Below, in pieces: positions 1 through 7,953 of a DNA stretch of 64,000 nt. The stretch comes from Rhodoferax sp. GTDB taxonomy: Bacteria > Pseudomonadota > Gammaproteobacteria > Burkholderiales > Burkholderiaceae_C. The notes beneath the pieces were generated by a model. It was not told the origin of the DNA and did not search any database. It saw only the letters and a list, made by a program, of their open reading frames with translations. The position numbers and the translations under genes were made by a program. The DNA lies in the NCBI GenBank assembly GCA_031291295.1, contig JARLJI010000080.1, positions 81,028-145,027 of the forward strand, in the 5' to 3' direction. Every line of letters starts with the position of its first letter. The stretch's first letter is position 1.

Positions 1-1
1 G

Positions 2-109
2 CTGCGCACGGTCCCGGCTCCCGTAGCAGGCCCGGCGCTGGTGGCGATTGGCTTGCGCGGCCGGCTGCCCGTGGCGGCGCTGTCGGCACTGTTCGATGCA
101 CCCGGCTGA
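2..109 (+). CDS. C-terminal end of an unidentified protein (partial)
   Basis: An open frame enters from the left edge and stops at a TGA at 107-109, giving a 35-residue tail rich in Ala, Leu, Val and Pro that ends in ALFDAPG. The composition would suit the end of a LysR-type regulator or a hydrolase, but too little is visible to name a family. It converges on the SDR gene that ends at 143. The reading frame itself is an inference from codon composition. Confidence 0.35.
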   Translation: MRTVPAPVAGPALVAIGLRGRLPVAALSALFDAPG

Positions 110-142
110 AGCCCGGCGCCGCCCGGCGGCCATTCCAGCGGG

Positions 143-910
143 TCACTTCATGACCAGTCCACCATCGACAAATAGGGTTTGTCCGGTCATGAATCGGCTC
201 CAATCCGATGCCAGAAACAAGACAGGACCAGCCACATCCTCGGGCGTGGCAATCCGGCGCAAAGGCGTCTGGGCCGTGATCATGTCTTTGACCTCCTCCT
301 TGGTCTGACGGCTCGCTGCCGTGGGATAGACCAGTCCGGGTGCCACACTGTTGACGCGAATTCCCAAGGGGCCAAGCTCGGCCGCCAGGTTGCGGCCGAA
401 GCCGATCAGTGCTGATTTGGCGGTCGTGTAGTCGTGATAGGGGACGGTGGGGCGTTCGACCAGGTCGCTCACCATGTTGACGATGCTTCCCTGTCCGCGT
501 TTCCTGAAATGGGGAAGGACGGCTTGGCAGACGTTGTAGGTCGAGCGCAGCGCGCCATCCAGCTGGCGCTGATAGTCGGCCCACGCCAGTTCCCAAAACA
601 TGGTCCGCTGATCCGGATCAAAGCTGTAGGCCGCGAAAGCATTGTTGACCAGCACATCTATTTTCCCCATCTCGAGGAGCACCTGCTCCACCATGCTGCG
701 CACCGCAGGCTCGGACGTGACGTCGGCCTGAATGGCCCAGGCGTCGCCGCCCATCTGCTTGCAAGCATCGACCACGGTCGTGGCCGCGGCCGCATCTTGC
801 AGATAATTGACAACAACCGTGGCGCCCTCCTGGGCAAAAGCCCGCGCAATCGCAGCGCCGATGCCCCGACTGGCACCCGTCACGAGAACGACTTTGCCCT
901 TGAATTTCAT
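143..910 (-). CDS. SDR-family NAD(P)-dependent oxidoreductase (FabG-like)
   Basis: The 255-residue product is a classical short-chain dehydrogenase/reductase. The cofactor motif TGASRGIG is at residues 11-18, NNA at about 89-91, and the catalytic set is Ser148, Tyr161 and Lys165 (YTTAK). The C-terminal part has the usual IRVNSVAPG stretch. It interconverts a carbonyl and an alcohol with NAD(P)(H). It is the last gene of a six-gene minus-strand block with LuxE-like and LuxC-like enzymes and an ABC importer, 14 bases after the binding-protein gene. A role in reducing or oxidising the aldehyde made by LuxC is plausible but inferred. FabG-type annotation by similarity alone would not prove a fatty-acid role. 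Confidence 0.85.
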   Translation of the reverse strand: MKFKGKVVLVTGASRGIGAAIARAFAQEGATVVVNYLQDAAAATTVVDACKQMGGDAWAIQADVTSEPAVRSMVEQVLLEMGKIDVLVNNAFAAYSFDPDQRTMFWELAWADYQRQLDGALRSTYNVCQAVLPHFRKRGQGSIVNMVSDLVERPTVPYHDYTTAKSALIGFGRNLAAELGPLGIRVNSVAPGLVYPTAASRQTKEEVKDMITAQTPLRRIATPEDVAGPVLFLASDWSRFMTGQTLFVDGGLVMK

Positions 911-924
911 GGCATCAATCGTCC

Positions 925-1923
925 CTATTTCTGCGGCAGCAGGTCTTGCCGAACGACGTCGGACACCTTGATGTCGCGTTGAATCAAACCCAGCTTCTCA
1001 TAAGTGTCGGCAGCTTTCTGCAAAACTGCCATGTCAAAAGAACCCAGGCCATGGAGATTTGTCGCGGCCGACACACTCGACAGGTTGCGCAACTGGATCA
1101 CTTCGCGGTTGATTGCCTGGTTCTTGCCATCGATCGCGCGTTTGACGGCCAGCGCTGCTGCCTCGTCGGGGTTCTTGATCATCCAGGCCGCACTGTCGCG
1201 GTACGCTGCAAGAAAACGTTTTAAGAGATCTTTCTTGTTTTGGTACGTGTCTTCGGTGACCACAAAGATGTCGCTGGGAATGTTCAGATAGTTCCGGACT
1301 TCGATGACATTGACGTCACCCAACCCCTTTTGTTTGCCTACGAGCAAACCGGTATCCGTTGCAGCAGTCGCATCCACTTGACCTTGAATCAGGGGGGCAA
1401 AATTCAACAAACCCGTGACCACGATCGTGACATCTGCTTCGGTCAAACCAGCCTGATGCAGTAGCACCAGCAGGTTTTGGCGAGTTCCGCTTGACAGACT
1501 GTAGACACCAATTTTCTTGCCCTTCAGGTCTGCGGGTTTAGTGATGTTGCTGCCCTTGAGCGAGACCACATTGAAGACGTTTTGCGGATAGATGTCGTAA
1601 ATCGCACGCAATTTTTCACCCTTGTCCAGGGCGGCAAAAAATGAACCCGGATCGGTAAAGGCCACCGTTGCCTGCCCCGTCAACATGTTTCGAATGGCGT
1701 CCCCTCCCCCCGCGCCCGGTACATAGGTCAGATCCAGCCCCCTGGCTTTGAAGAACCCCTTGTCTTGCTCAACCAGCAGATTGGTGATTTCTGTAATGGG
1801 TTGACTCCAGCCTGCGACAGTGATCATGTCCACTTCGCCGGCTTGACTGACGCTGGTCGCGCCCAGAGAGACCAGCGCCGTAACAACAAAAGCAAGCATG
1901 AATTGTGTGACGGACCGTTTCAT
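925..1923 (-). CDS. ABC transporter substrate-binding protein, NitT/TauT (SsuA/NMT1-like) type
   Basis: The 332-residue protein starts MKRSVTQFML and has a signal peptide that probably ends after SQAG near residue 28. The mature part shows the NMT1/SsuA style: an ITEITNLLVEQDKGFFKARGL-like opening, a GGGDAIRNMLTGQ segment, and LKGKKIGVYSLSSGTR in the second lobe. It would capture a small organic anion in the periplasm and deliver it to the permease encoded just upstream. The ATG at 1923 is chosen because AAGGAATAAAG lies directly before it and the signal peptide begins there; the permease stop is four bases away. The family handles sulfonates, nitrate, phthalate and pyrimidine precursors, so the ligand cannot be read from sequence. 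Confidence 0.85.
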   Translation of the reverse strand: MKRSVTQFMLAFVVTALVSLGATSVSQAGEVDMITVAGWSQPITEITNLLVEQDKGFFKARGLDLTYVPGAGGGDAIRNMLTGQATVAFTDPGSFFAALDKGEKLRAIYDIYPQNVFNVVSLKGSNITKPADLKGKKIGVYSLSSGTRQNLLVLLHQAGLTEADVTIVVTGLLNFAPLIQGQVDATAATDTGLLVGKQKGLGDVNVIEVRNYLNIPSDIFVVTEDTYQNKKDLLKRFLAAYRDSAAWMIKNPDEAAALAVKRAIDGKNQAINREVIQLRNLSSVSAATNLHGLGSFDMAVLQKAADTYEKLGLIQRDIKVSDVVRQDLLPQK

Positions 1924-1927
1924 TTCT

Positions 1928-2707
1928 TTATTCCTTTTCTCTATTTTTAAGATGAGGCAACAGCAATAGCCGCTCAATCGCAATCGCCATCTGATAAACC
2001 ATTAACCCCAACACAGTAATGATCAAGAGCACGGCGAACATGAGGGGGGTATCCATCATGCCCTGAGAAGCGATGATCAACGCCCCCAAACCTTTGCTGC
2101 CACCAATGAACTCCCCGACGACCGCGCCCACGAGGGCCAGCACGACGGCCACCCGGAATCCCGCCATGATGCCCGGCAATCCCGAGGGGATCTTCAAACG
2201 CAGCAGGGTCTGCAGGCGTGTCGCTCCCAACATCCGGAATAGCTCGTGTTTTTGGGGGTCGACCTGTTGCAAACTGGTTAGCGTGTTTTCCATCAACGGG
2301 AAAAAGCAGATCAGCGCCGTGATGACCACGGTCGATTTCATGCCGAATCCAAACCAGACGATAAAGAGTGGCGCCAATGCCAATTTGGGGACCACCTGGC
2401 TGACGACCACATAGGGAAATAGAAGAGACCGCAAAAATTCGGACTCCCCCATCACAACCCCACACAGGAACCCGACCACACAACCAATCGTCAGGCCCAG
2501 AACCAGTTCGGTGCCCGTCTGCACAAGATGCGGCCAGTAATAGCCCGTCTTGACGCCGCTCCAAAGCGCATGCAGCACCGCAGACGGGGCCGGCAGCACC
2601 AGCGCCGACATGTTCGACACGCGAGAAAACAACTCCCATCCCACTATCAGGCTGATGAAAAGCGCCCAGGCACAAATACGGCTCGTGTTGGCGCGGCTCA
2701 TCTTCAT
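1928..2707 (-). CDS. ABC transporter permease, SsuC/TauC type
   Basis: The 259-residue polytopic membrane protein has about six transmembrane stretches. The EAA-loop region lies in ELFRMLGATRLQTLLRLKIP followed by GIMAGFRVAVVLALVGAVVGEF, as in the binding-protein-dependent transporter permeases of the SsuC/TauC/NrtB group. The start at 2707 overlaps the ATPase stop by four bases (ATGA), showing translational coupling. A second ATG six bases further in is a possible alternative. It forms the inner-membrane channel of the importer. Confidence 0.88.
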   Translation of the reverse strand: MKMSRANTSRICAWALFISLIVGWELFSRVSNMSALVLPAPSAVLHALWSGVKTGYYWPHLVQTGTELVLGLTIGCVVGFLCGVVMGESEFLRSLLFPYVVVSQVVPKLALAPLFIVWFGFGMKSTVVITALICFFPLMENTLTSLQQVDPQKHELFRMLGATRLQTLLRLKIPSGLPGIMAGFRVAVVLALVGAVVGEFIGGSKGLGALIIASQGMMDTPLMFAVLLIITVLGLMVYQMAIAIERLLLLPHLKNREKE

Positions 2708-3450
2708 GCAGTGACGTCGTCCATGGCCTGGCGGACCTGAGAACACAGGGCGTTGAACTGGGCGCCATAACGCACATCTCGTCTGCGAGGCCGGGGCAAA
2801 TCGACTGGCAGGTCTTCACTGATCTGCCCTTGCGCCATCACGGCAACCCGATCCGCCAGATACACGGCTTCGCCGATGTCGTGCGTCACAAAGAACACAG
2901 TCGTTTGACCCAGGCGGCAGATTTTCAGGAAGTCATCCTGCAGCTCCTCCCGGGTGATCGCATCAAGGGCAGCAAAGGGTTCATCCAGCAACAAGAGCGC
3001 CGGCTCCAGGATAAGGGCTCGTGCTATCGCGACCCTGCTCTGCTGCCCTCCGGATAATTCGGTTGGGTAGCGTGCGCAGCAGTCGGACAGGCCCATGAGC
3101 TCAAGCAACTTTTCGGCTCTCGCCCGGTCCTGGGTTAAGGGTTTGCGCTGAAGTGAAATCGGTAAAAGAACGTTGTCAATCACTTTGTGCCATTCGAGCA
3201 AGGTGGGTGACTGGAAAACAAAACCCAACTGGCTGCCTGGCTTCAAAAGGCTTTTCCCATCCAGCGTGATCGACCCAAAATCCGGCAACAAGAGACCAGC
3301 AGCCAGCTTTAGCAGCGTGGTTTTGCCACAGCCACTGCGACCCACCAGACAATGGAACTCTCCTCGCTCGATGTTCCAGTCAACCTGATGGACAACTTTC
3401 ATCTGTCCCCGGTAGGTATAGCTCACATGGTGCATGTCCAGGAAGCTCAT
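2704..3450 (-). CDS. ABC transporter ATP-binding protein, SsuB/TauB type
   Basis: The 248-residue ATPase has Walker A GRSGCGKT at residues 37-44, the signature LSGGQQ at 132-137, Walker B LLLLDE at 152-157 and an H-loop in FFVTHD. The DEPFAALD context is typical of the NitT/TauT importer ATPases. It powers the importer formed with the next two genes. Its start is nine bases after the luxC-like stop, so transport and the reductase pair are one transcription unit. Confidence 0.92.
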   Translation of the reverse strand: MSFLDMHHVSYTYRGQMKVVHQVDWNIERGEFHCLVGRSGCGKTTLLKLAAGLLLPDFGSITLDGKSLLKPGSQLGFVFQSPTLLEWHKVIDNVLLPISLQRKPLTQDRARAEKLLELMGLSDCCARYPTELSGGQQSRVAIARALILEPALLLLDEPFAALDAITREELQDDFLKICRLGQTTVFFVTHDIGEAVYLADRVAVMAQGQISEDLPVDLPRPRRRDVRYGAQFNALCSQVRQAMDDVTA

Positions 3451-3459
3451 ACCGGATTC

Positions 3460-4914
3460 CTAGTCAACATACGGCGCGAAGGTTTCCGAAGCAGCCTCGG
3501 CCGATGCCTCGACGTCGACTGTGTAGGTGAGGTCCAGCAAACCAGGGCGTCCATCGTGGTGCCAGCCAGCCTCTGGGGCCGTCATTTGCCCAACCGCGCT
3601 GATGCGCGTGACACCGGCTCGTCCCAATAATTCTGCCAGCTCAAAAAGTTCACGTGGCGCAGCCGCCAAACCGACCGTTTGCAAAAACGATCTATGCCGT
3701 GCGATCAGGGGGATGACCTGCCCCAGTTGGTCGACGGCCGCCACCCTGACCGTCCGGTTCAACCCGCTCGGCGTCAGTTCCTGCACGGCGTCGTTGTAAA
3801 CAACTGTCCAGGGGCCGTCACCCACCACATCCGACCCCGGTTGTGAAACACTTTTGAGTTCTTCACGTTGACGCCAGTCGGCAACGCTTGCGGACTCCTC
3901 CAGACTCAGGGTGCGCCGCGGAAACTTTCGCTCAAAACACGAGAGTTCATTGGCGAGATAGCGCGAAAACGCCTCAGGGGTTATTTTTCCTCCCCGCTCC
4001 ACATAGAACACGTGGGGCGAGTAACAGCCCTGCTGGTCGTATCGCATCACATCGTAAGCAGCCTGCTGTGCGGTCTTCGAGGCCTTGCTGGCATCCAGCG
4101 CTTTCTTTGAAATCATGCCCAGACTGAGTTTGTGGCCATAGGGCAAAAACCGCGTGGTGATGGGTACCTGACGGCGGACCTGTTCCAGCGAGGCGCTTCC
4201 GCCGTAAGCGAGCACCAGGTCGGCTTGCTGGAAGAAATGCTTTTCACGCGCCTCGTCACCCCCCTTCCACCACACCACCGCAAAGCAATTGGCCAGCAGG
4301 GGGTCCAATTCAACCAGCAGTTGTGCAAACCAGCCAGCAAAAAGAGGCTCCGTACTCGCGACCTTGCCAATCGTGCCCGACTTCACCAGCAATCCGGAAA
4401 TCAGGCTCCACAATGATAGGCCGGGCACATTGCCCGCCCAGACGTGGACCGCCAGATCGACACCAAAGGCCTTGGAAAATCCGCCTTTCGGGCGCGGCTG
4501 AAACTCATCGAGCAATTGCGGATTGCCGAAATCCTCGACTACAAAGCGCTGCAACTGCGGTCGGCGGAATGTTTTCAAATAACTGGTCAAGCCAAGGCGA
4601 ACCATTTCAGGGTCGTACCCCGTCACAAGAGGCAACAACGCATCTGCCTTTTGACGATAGGGGTCCTTTGGATCCAGCAGCCGCGCTATCGCCTGGTCCA
4701 CAATCGATACGATCTGGGCCACCGTCAGCGACTTCAGGTACGAACGGCTCGCTTGTTTGACCCTTGCTATCAACGCGATGGCTTGGTCATCGCCTAGAAC
4801 AGGCACGGCGACTTCAAGGGGCTGGTCCTTGCTGCCGAAGGTGAGCGTCTGCCATTGCACCTCCTCTGCCTTGAGACCCGGAAGGTAGCCGGCCATCTCG
4901 CGAATCGGCATCAT
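3460..4914 (-). CDS. LuxC-like acyl-CoA/acyl-protein reductase
   Basis: The 484-residue protein belongs to the LuxC acyl reductase family, distantly related to aldehyde dehydrogenases. It reduces an activated acyl group to an aldehyde with NAD(P)H. The likely nucleotide region is HVWAGNVPGLSLWS near residue 157, and the nucleophile is probably Cys297 in DQQGCYSP, the position that carries the acyl-thioester cysteine in LuxC. The ATG at 4914 overlaps the LuxE-like stop as ATGA; a second ATG follows at once. Length is close to that of bioluminescence LuxC, but no luxA or luxB is present in the window, so light production is not suggested. The acyl substrate is unknown; the neighbouring importer suggests a small imported acid rather than a membrane fatty acid, which is an inference. 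Confidence 0.85.
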   Translation of the reverse strand: MMPIREMAGYLPGLKAEEVQWQTLTFGSKDQPLEVAVPVLGDDQAIALIARVKQASRSYLKSLTVAQIVSIVDQAIARLLDPKDPYRQKADALLPLVTGYDPEMVRLGLTSYLKTFRRPQLQRFVVEDFGNPQLLDEFQPRPKGGFSKAFGVDLAVHVWAGNVPGLSLWSLISGLLVKSGTIGKVASTEPLFAGWFAQLLVELDPLLANCFAVVWWKGGDEAREKHFFQQADLVLAYGGSASLEQVRRQVPITTRFLPYGHKLSLGMISKKALDASKASKTAQQAAYDVMRYDQQGCYSPHVFYVERGGKITPEAFSRYLANELSCFERKFPRRTLSLEESASVADWRQREELKSVSQPGSDVVGDGPWTVVYNDAVQELTPSGLNRTVRVAAVDQLGQVIPLIARHRSFLQTVGLAAAPRELFELAELLGRAGVTRISAVGQMTAPEAGWHHDGRPGLLDLTYTVDVEASAEAASETFAPYVD

Positions 4915-5990
4915 CCTAAAGCCGCTCGCAGAAATTCTTCTACGGCAAGTGAGCATCCTTTGGCCGCGCTGCCTTGCGCGCGCCCCAGCAAGAGGAAGCC
5001 CGAGTTCACTGCGACACCCACGTCCTCGGTCAGAATGGTGGTGACCGAATTGAAGTTGGCCAGATCGCAATGGACCAGAATCCCGCGCTCACCACGCGGC
5101 ACCTCTTTTCCATTCAAGGGATCCACCACTCGGGATCTGATCCAGTGAGGGCCGGTCTTGACAGCTGGAAGAACTGCATTGCCCGAGTCGTAAAACTGCG
5201 TGCTAAGTTCGGTCATGCCATACATATTGATGCATTGACTTCTTTCGATGGCCAGCACAGAGGAAAGCTGCGCATAGAAATCCTCCATGGAAAGTTCACG
5301 CGACAGTCCCTTGAATCCACCCGTATCCAACACCCTGCTGCCCTGCGGCAAAACAAAGGATTTTCCCAATTTGTGCAGTTCATCCAAAAGGTGCACGAAG
5401 CTATAACTCGCCCCCAACAGGGCATAGGGCTCCGCGACACGCTCAGCTCGCTCCAGTTCGGCGATGAGGCGCACGATGTCCAGCCCCTCTCGCGCCAAAA
5501 GATAGTGACTCTCCTGCGCGCCGAACTCCTTGACCGCGAGCGCCAGATAGTGCGCCAGAGACGAATTCGGCATCAGCGTTTCCGTTGGGAAGAGAACACC
5601 CATGCGGATCTTCTCGCGGCCTTGCATGAACCTCTGCCTGAAATTTTTCGTCATCGAGTAATCGTAGACCGACAGGGTGGGATGGTGATGCTTTCCCTTG
5701 ACGTCGCCTTGCGTCGTGCCGCTGGTCATGAAGATGCGCTCTGCGTCATTCGCAGGAACACAACTCAAGGTCAACTCCTTGAACCCATCGATGGGAACCG
5801 CTGGAATATCCCGCCAGTTTTTCACGGCGCGTACGGTCTTGCCTCGCTGCTGGCAGAAACGCTGAAAAGGCGGGTTATGTTGATATTGATACGCAAACAA
5901 CTTCAACGCTTGCTGATCAAACTCGTCCTCTGACGAATGATCTGCGGCCATATAAGCCAGCAGACCGTCGATCACGGCAGCTTGGGTCAT
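4911..5990 (-). CDS. LuxE-like acyl-protein synthetase
   Basis: The 359-residue protein is a LuxE/PaaK-type adenylating enzyme. It shows the ATP-binding SGTTQG at residues 90-95 and YGMTEL in the middle, and it ends with a cysteine 14 residues from the C terminus (KGCSLAVEE), where LuxE proteins carry the acyl-accepting cysteine. It would activate a carboxylic acid with ATP and hand the acyl group to the LuxC-like partner through thioester intermediates. The first gene of its block, it is followed by luxC with a four-base overlap. The start is uncertain: ATG 5990 fits the family N terminus but has only a weak ribosome site; an in-frame ATG at 6062 would add 24 residues. Confidence 0.83.
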   Translation of the reverse strand: MTQAAVIDGLLAYMAADHSSEDEFDQQALKLFAYQYQHNPPFQRFCQQRGKTVRAVKNWRDIPAVPIDGFKELTLSCVPANDAERIFMTSGTTQGDVKGKHHHPTLSVYDYSMTKNFRQRFMQGREKIRMGVLFPTETLMPNSSLAHYLALAVKEFGAQESHYLLAREGLDIVRLIAELERAERVAEPYALLGASYSFVHLLDELHKLGKSFVLPQGSRVLDTGGFKGLSRELSMEDFYAQLSSVLAIERSQCINMYGMTELSTQFYDSGNAVLPAVKTGPHWIRSRVVDPLNGKEVPRGERGILVHCDLANFNSVTTILTEDVGVAVNSGFLLLGRAQGSAAKGCSLAVEEFLRAALG

Positions 5991-6174
5991 TTTGAGCCTG
6001 CCTGCAGCAAAAAGTTGTCGAACGCATTCACTGTCATCACTCTTTCGGTTGCCTGATTGCAAATTTGCTCCGAAAGATGCGGCGGGCGCTTATGGCATGT
6101 CCCAAGGCAGCTCTTCTTACGTCGGCATGATCCGATTCAAGTTCGCGGGTTTGGTTCTGACCATCTCAGCCACC

Positions 6175-6192
6175 CTTGTCGTCACCGACAAG
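6175..6192. promoter_or_regulatory. Inverted repeat upstream of the luxE-like gene
   Basis: CTTGTCG-tcac-CGACAAG is a perfect 7-base inverted repeat with a 4-base centre, about 185 bases upstream of the luxE-like start and 70 bases past the soeC stop. It has no U-tract on the minus strand, so it reads better as a repressor operator than as a terminator. A hexamer TAGAAT lies upstream at about 6214-6219 on the minus strand as a weak -10 candidate. No regulator gene sits directly beside it. Confidence 0.4.
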
Positions 6193-6259
6193 ACTGCACC
6201 CCGGAGCACTAGGAATTCTAGCGGAATCGTGAATCAACACTGCCGATCCCAATCACACC

Positions 6260-7183
6260 TCAGGACACAACCTGGTAGTACAGGTTCTGCGGGTGCTTTG
6301 CTTGCGCGAAGAAGAACCAGCGCTCAGCCAGCAGTCCAGGCGCCTGCACCAGAACCGCCAGCACCCAGGCCAGCGCGCCACCACCGGCCAGGCCCCACAG
6401 CGCCAACGCAGCCGGCAGCATGAAGCCCAGCATGATGAAGGCCAGCTTCACGTGTTTCAGCGCCGAGAGCGTACGGCCATGAAAAAACTCTCGCGTGTTG
6501 AATGAACCGGCGGACATACCCATCGATTTCTGCACGATGGTCGTGGACTTGATGCCGGTGGCAGACTGCAAGGTCGACTTGTGCTTTAACGCGGCGTTGC
6601 GGCGCAGGGCCAGCATACGCGTGGCCCAAGCCACCAGTGTCACGACCAGCGCACACGGACCGGCCAATTGCACGAGGCGTATCTCGCCAGCGAGCGAGCC
6701 CAACGCGCACGTCAGCACCAGGCCCGACGACAAGCCGATCAGCACAAAATTCACCAGCGTCAGTGGTTGCGCCCATTCCTCGATGAAGCGCAGGCAGGCG
6801 TAAATCATTGCGGTGCAGTACCACAGCAGCGCGGCGAGAACAATCGCAACCAGGGGCAGCAACGGCGTGTCGATCCCGCTGCGCAGCGCCAGCCACCACA
6901 ACACATTGATGCCGATAAAGGTCGGCAGCACAATCACCTCACGCGACAACCAGGAGGTGCGCCACATCATCGCCGCGCGCCATGCGCGCTCGGGACGGCC
7001 GAGGTGCCCGAAGGAGGCGCCCAAGCCGATCAGCAGCATGACCACGGCAGTGATGATCGCGAGACTCATGAAACCACCAGTCAGCGGCAGGCCTGCAAGC
7101 AGTGCGAGCGCAAGCGTCACGATCAGTCCCTGCGCGGCGCCGGCAATTGTTGTGAAAACCACAACCGAGAATGCTGGCTTCAT
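6260..7183 (-). CDS. soeC: NrfD/DmsC-type membrane anchor, probable SoeC
   Basis: The 307-residue integral membrane protein has about eight hydrophobic spans and belongs to the DmsC/PsrC/NrfD-like quinone-linked anchors. Landmarks are GASFGHLGRPERAWRA early in the protein and a final RWFFFAQAKHPQNLYYQ. With the iron-sulfur and molybdopterin subunits it would form the membrane-bound sulfite dehydrogenase SoeABC, passing electrons to quinone. Its ATG at 7183 overlaps the soeB stop as ATGA; an upstream in-frame start would only lengthen the protein into soeB. The soe call rests on location behind xsc and pta and on the subunit pattern; DMSO reductase anchor is the alternative. Confidence 0.78.
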   Translation of the reverse strand: MKPAFSVVVFTTIAGAAQGLIVTLALALLAGLPLTGGFMSLAIITAVVMLLIGLGASFGHLGRPERAWRAAMMWRTSWLSREVIVLPTFIGINVLWWLALRSGIDTPLLPLVAIVLAALLWYCTAMIYACLRFIEEWAQPLTLVNFVLIGLSSGLVLTCALGSLAGEIRLVQLAGPCALVVTLVAWATRMLALRRNAALKHKSTLQSATGIKSTTIVQKSMGMSAGSFNTREFFHGRTLSALKHVKLAFIMLGFMLPAALALWGLAGGGALAWVLAVLVQAPGLLAERWFFFAQAKHPQNLYYQVVS

Positions 7184-7953
7184 GGCTCGCCCTTCGCGTG
7201 GGTGTCGCCCGCCGCCCCGGTAATGCGCCGCGGCAGATATTGATTGGCCGGCTGCGTCTCCCACTCCGGCATCAACGAATAGCCACCGCGCTCGCGGATA
7301 GCGATCGACACTTCGGAGTTGGGGTCCTTCACGTCACCGAACAAGCGCGCTCCCGTTGGACAGGCCTTCACGCATGCGGGTTTGCGGTCTTCCTTGGGCA
7401 AATTCTCGTCGTAGATGCGATCAACGCACAAAGTGCACTTGGTCATTACCTGGCGCTCTTCATCGATCTCGCGCGCACCGTAAGGACAAGCCCATGCGCA
7501 GTACTTGCAGCCAATGCACTTGTCGTAGTCGACCAGCACAATGCCGTCCTCCTTGCGTTTGTAGCTCGCGCCGGTCGGGCACACCGGCACGCATGGTGGA
7601 TCTTCGCAATGCAGGCAGCTTTTCGGAAAGTGGATCGTCTCGGTGCCGGGAAAACTGCCGGCCTCGTAGGTTTGCACGCGATTAAAAAAGGTGCCGGTCG
7701 GGTCAGCGCCGTAGGCGTGCTCATCGACCAACGGGCCGGCCGACCCCGAGGTGTTCCATTGCTTGCATGAGGTTACGCAGGCGTGGCAGCCAACGCAGAC
7801 GTTCAGGTCGATCACCAGCGCAAGTTGCTTGGCCAGCGTCTCGCCTGGCTCGGCGCGCACTCTGGTTGCAGTCTTGGGCGGTGCCGTAACGGCGCGGGCC
7901 GGGGCTTCGGTGACGGCATTGCGCTTGATCAGCTCTTGGAGCCAGTGGATCAT
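7180..7953 (-). CDS. soeB: Four-cluster [4Fe-4S] electron-transfer subunit, probable SoeB
   Basis: The 257-residue ferredoxin-like subunit carries four cysteine groups: CVGCHACVTSC, CLHCEDPPCVPVCP, CIGCKYCAWACP and CTLCVDR with CVKACP. This is the DmsB/PsrB/SoeB pattern of four cubane clusters that relays electrons between the molybdenum site and the membrane anchor. It overlaps soeA and soeC by four bases on both sides, so the three subunits are translationally coupled. An N-terminal stretch of about 35 residues (KNAVTEAPARAVTAPPK-like) precedes the first cluster and has no Tat signal. Confidence 0.87.
   Translation of the reverse strand: MIHWLQELIKRNAVTEAPARAVTAPPKTATRVRAEPGETLAKQLALVIDLNVCVGCHACVTSCKQWNTSGSAGPLVDEHAYGADPTGTFFNRVQTYEAGSFPGTETIHFPKSCLHCEDPPCVPVCPTGASYKRKEDGIVLVDYDKCIGCKYCAWACPYGAREIDEERQVMTKCTLCVDRIYDENLPKEDRKPACVKACPTGARLFGDVKDPNSEVSIAIRERGGYSLMPEWETQPANQYLPRRITGAAGDTHAKGEP

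Noticed and set aside
3460..5990. Bioluminescence operon
   Set aside because: LuxC and LuxE are present but no luxA, luxB or luxD; the importer and SDR point to catabolism instead.
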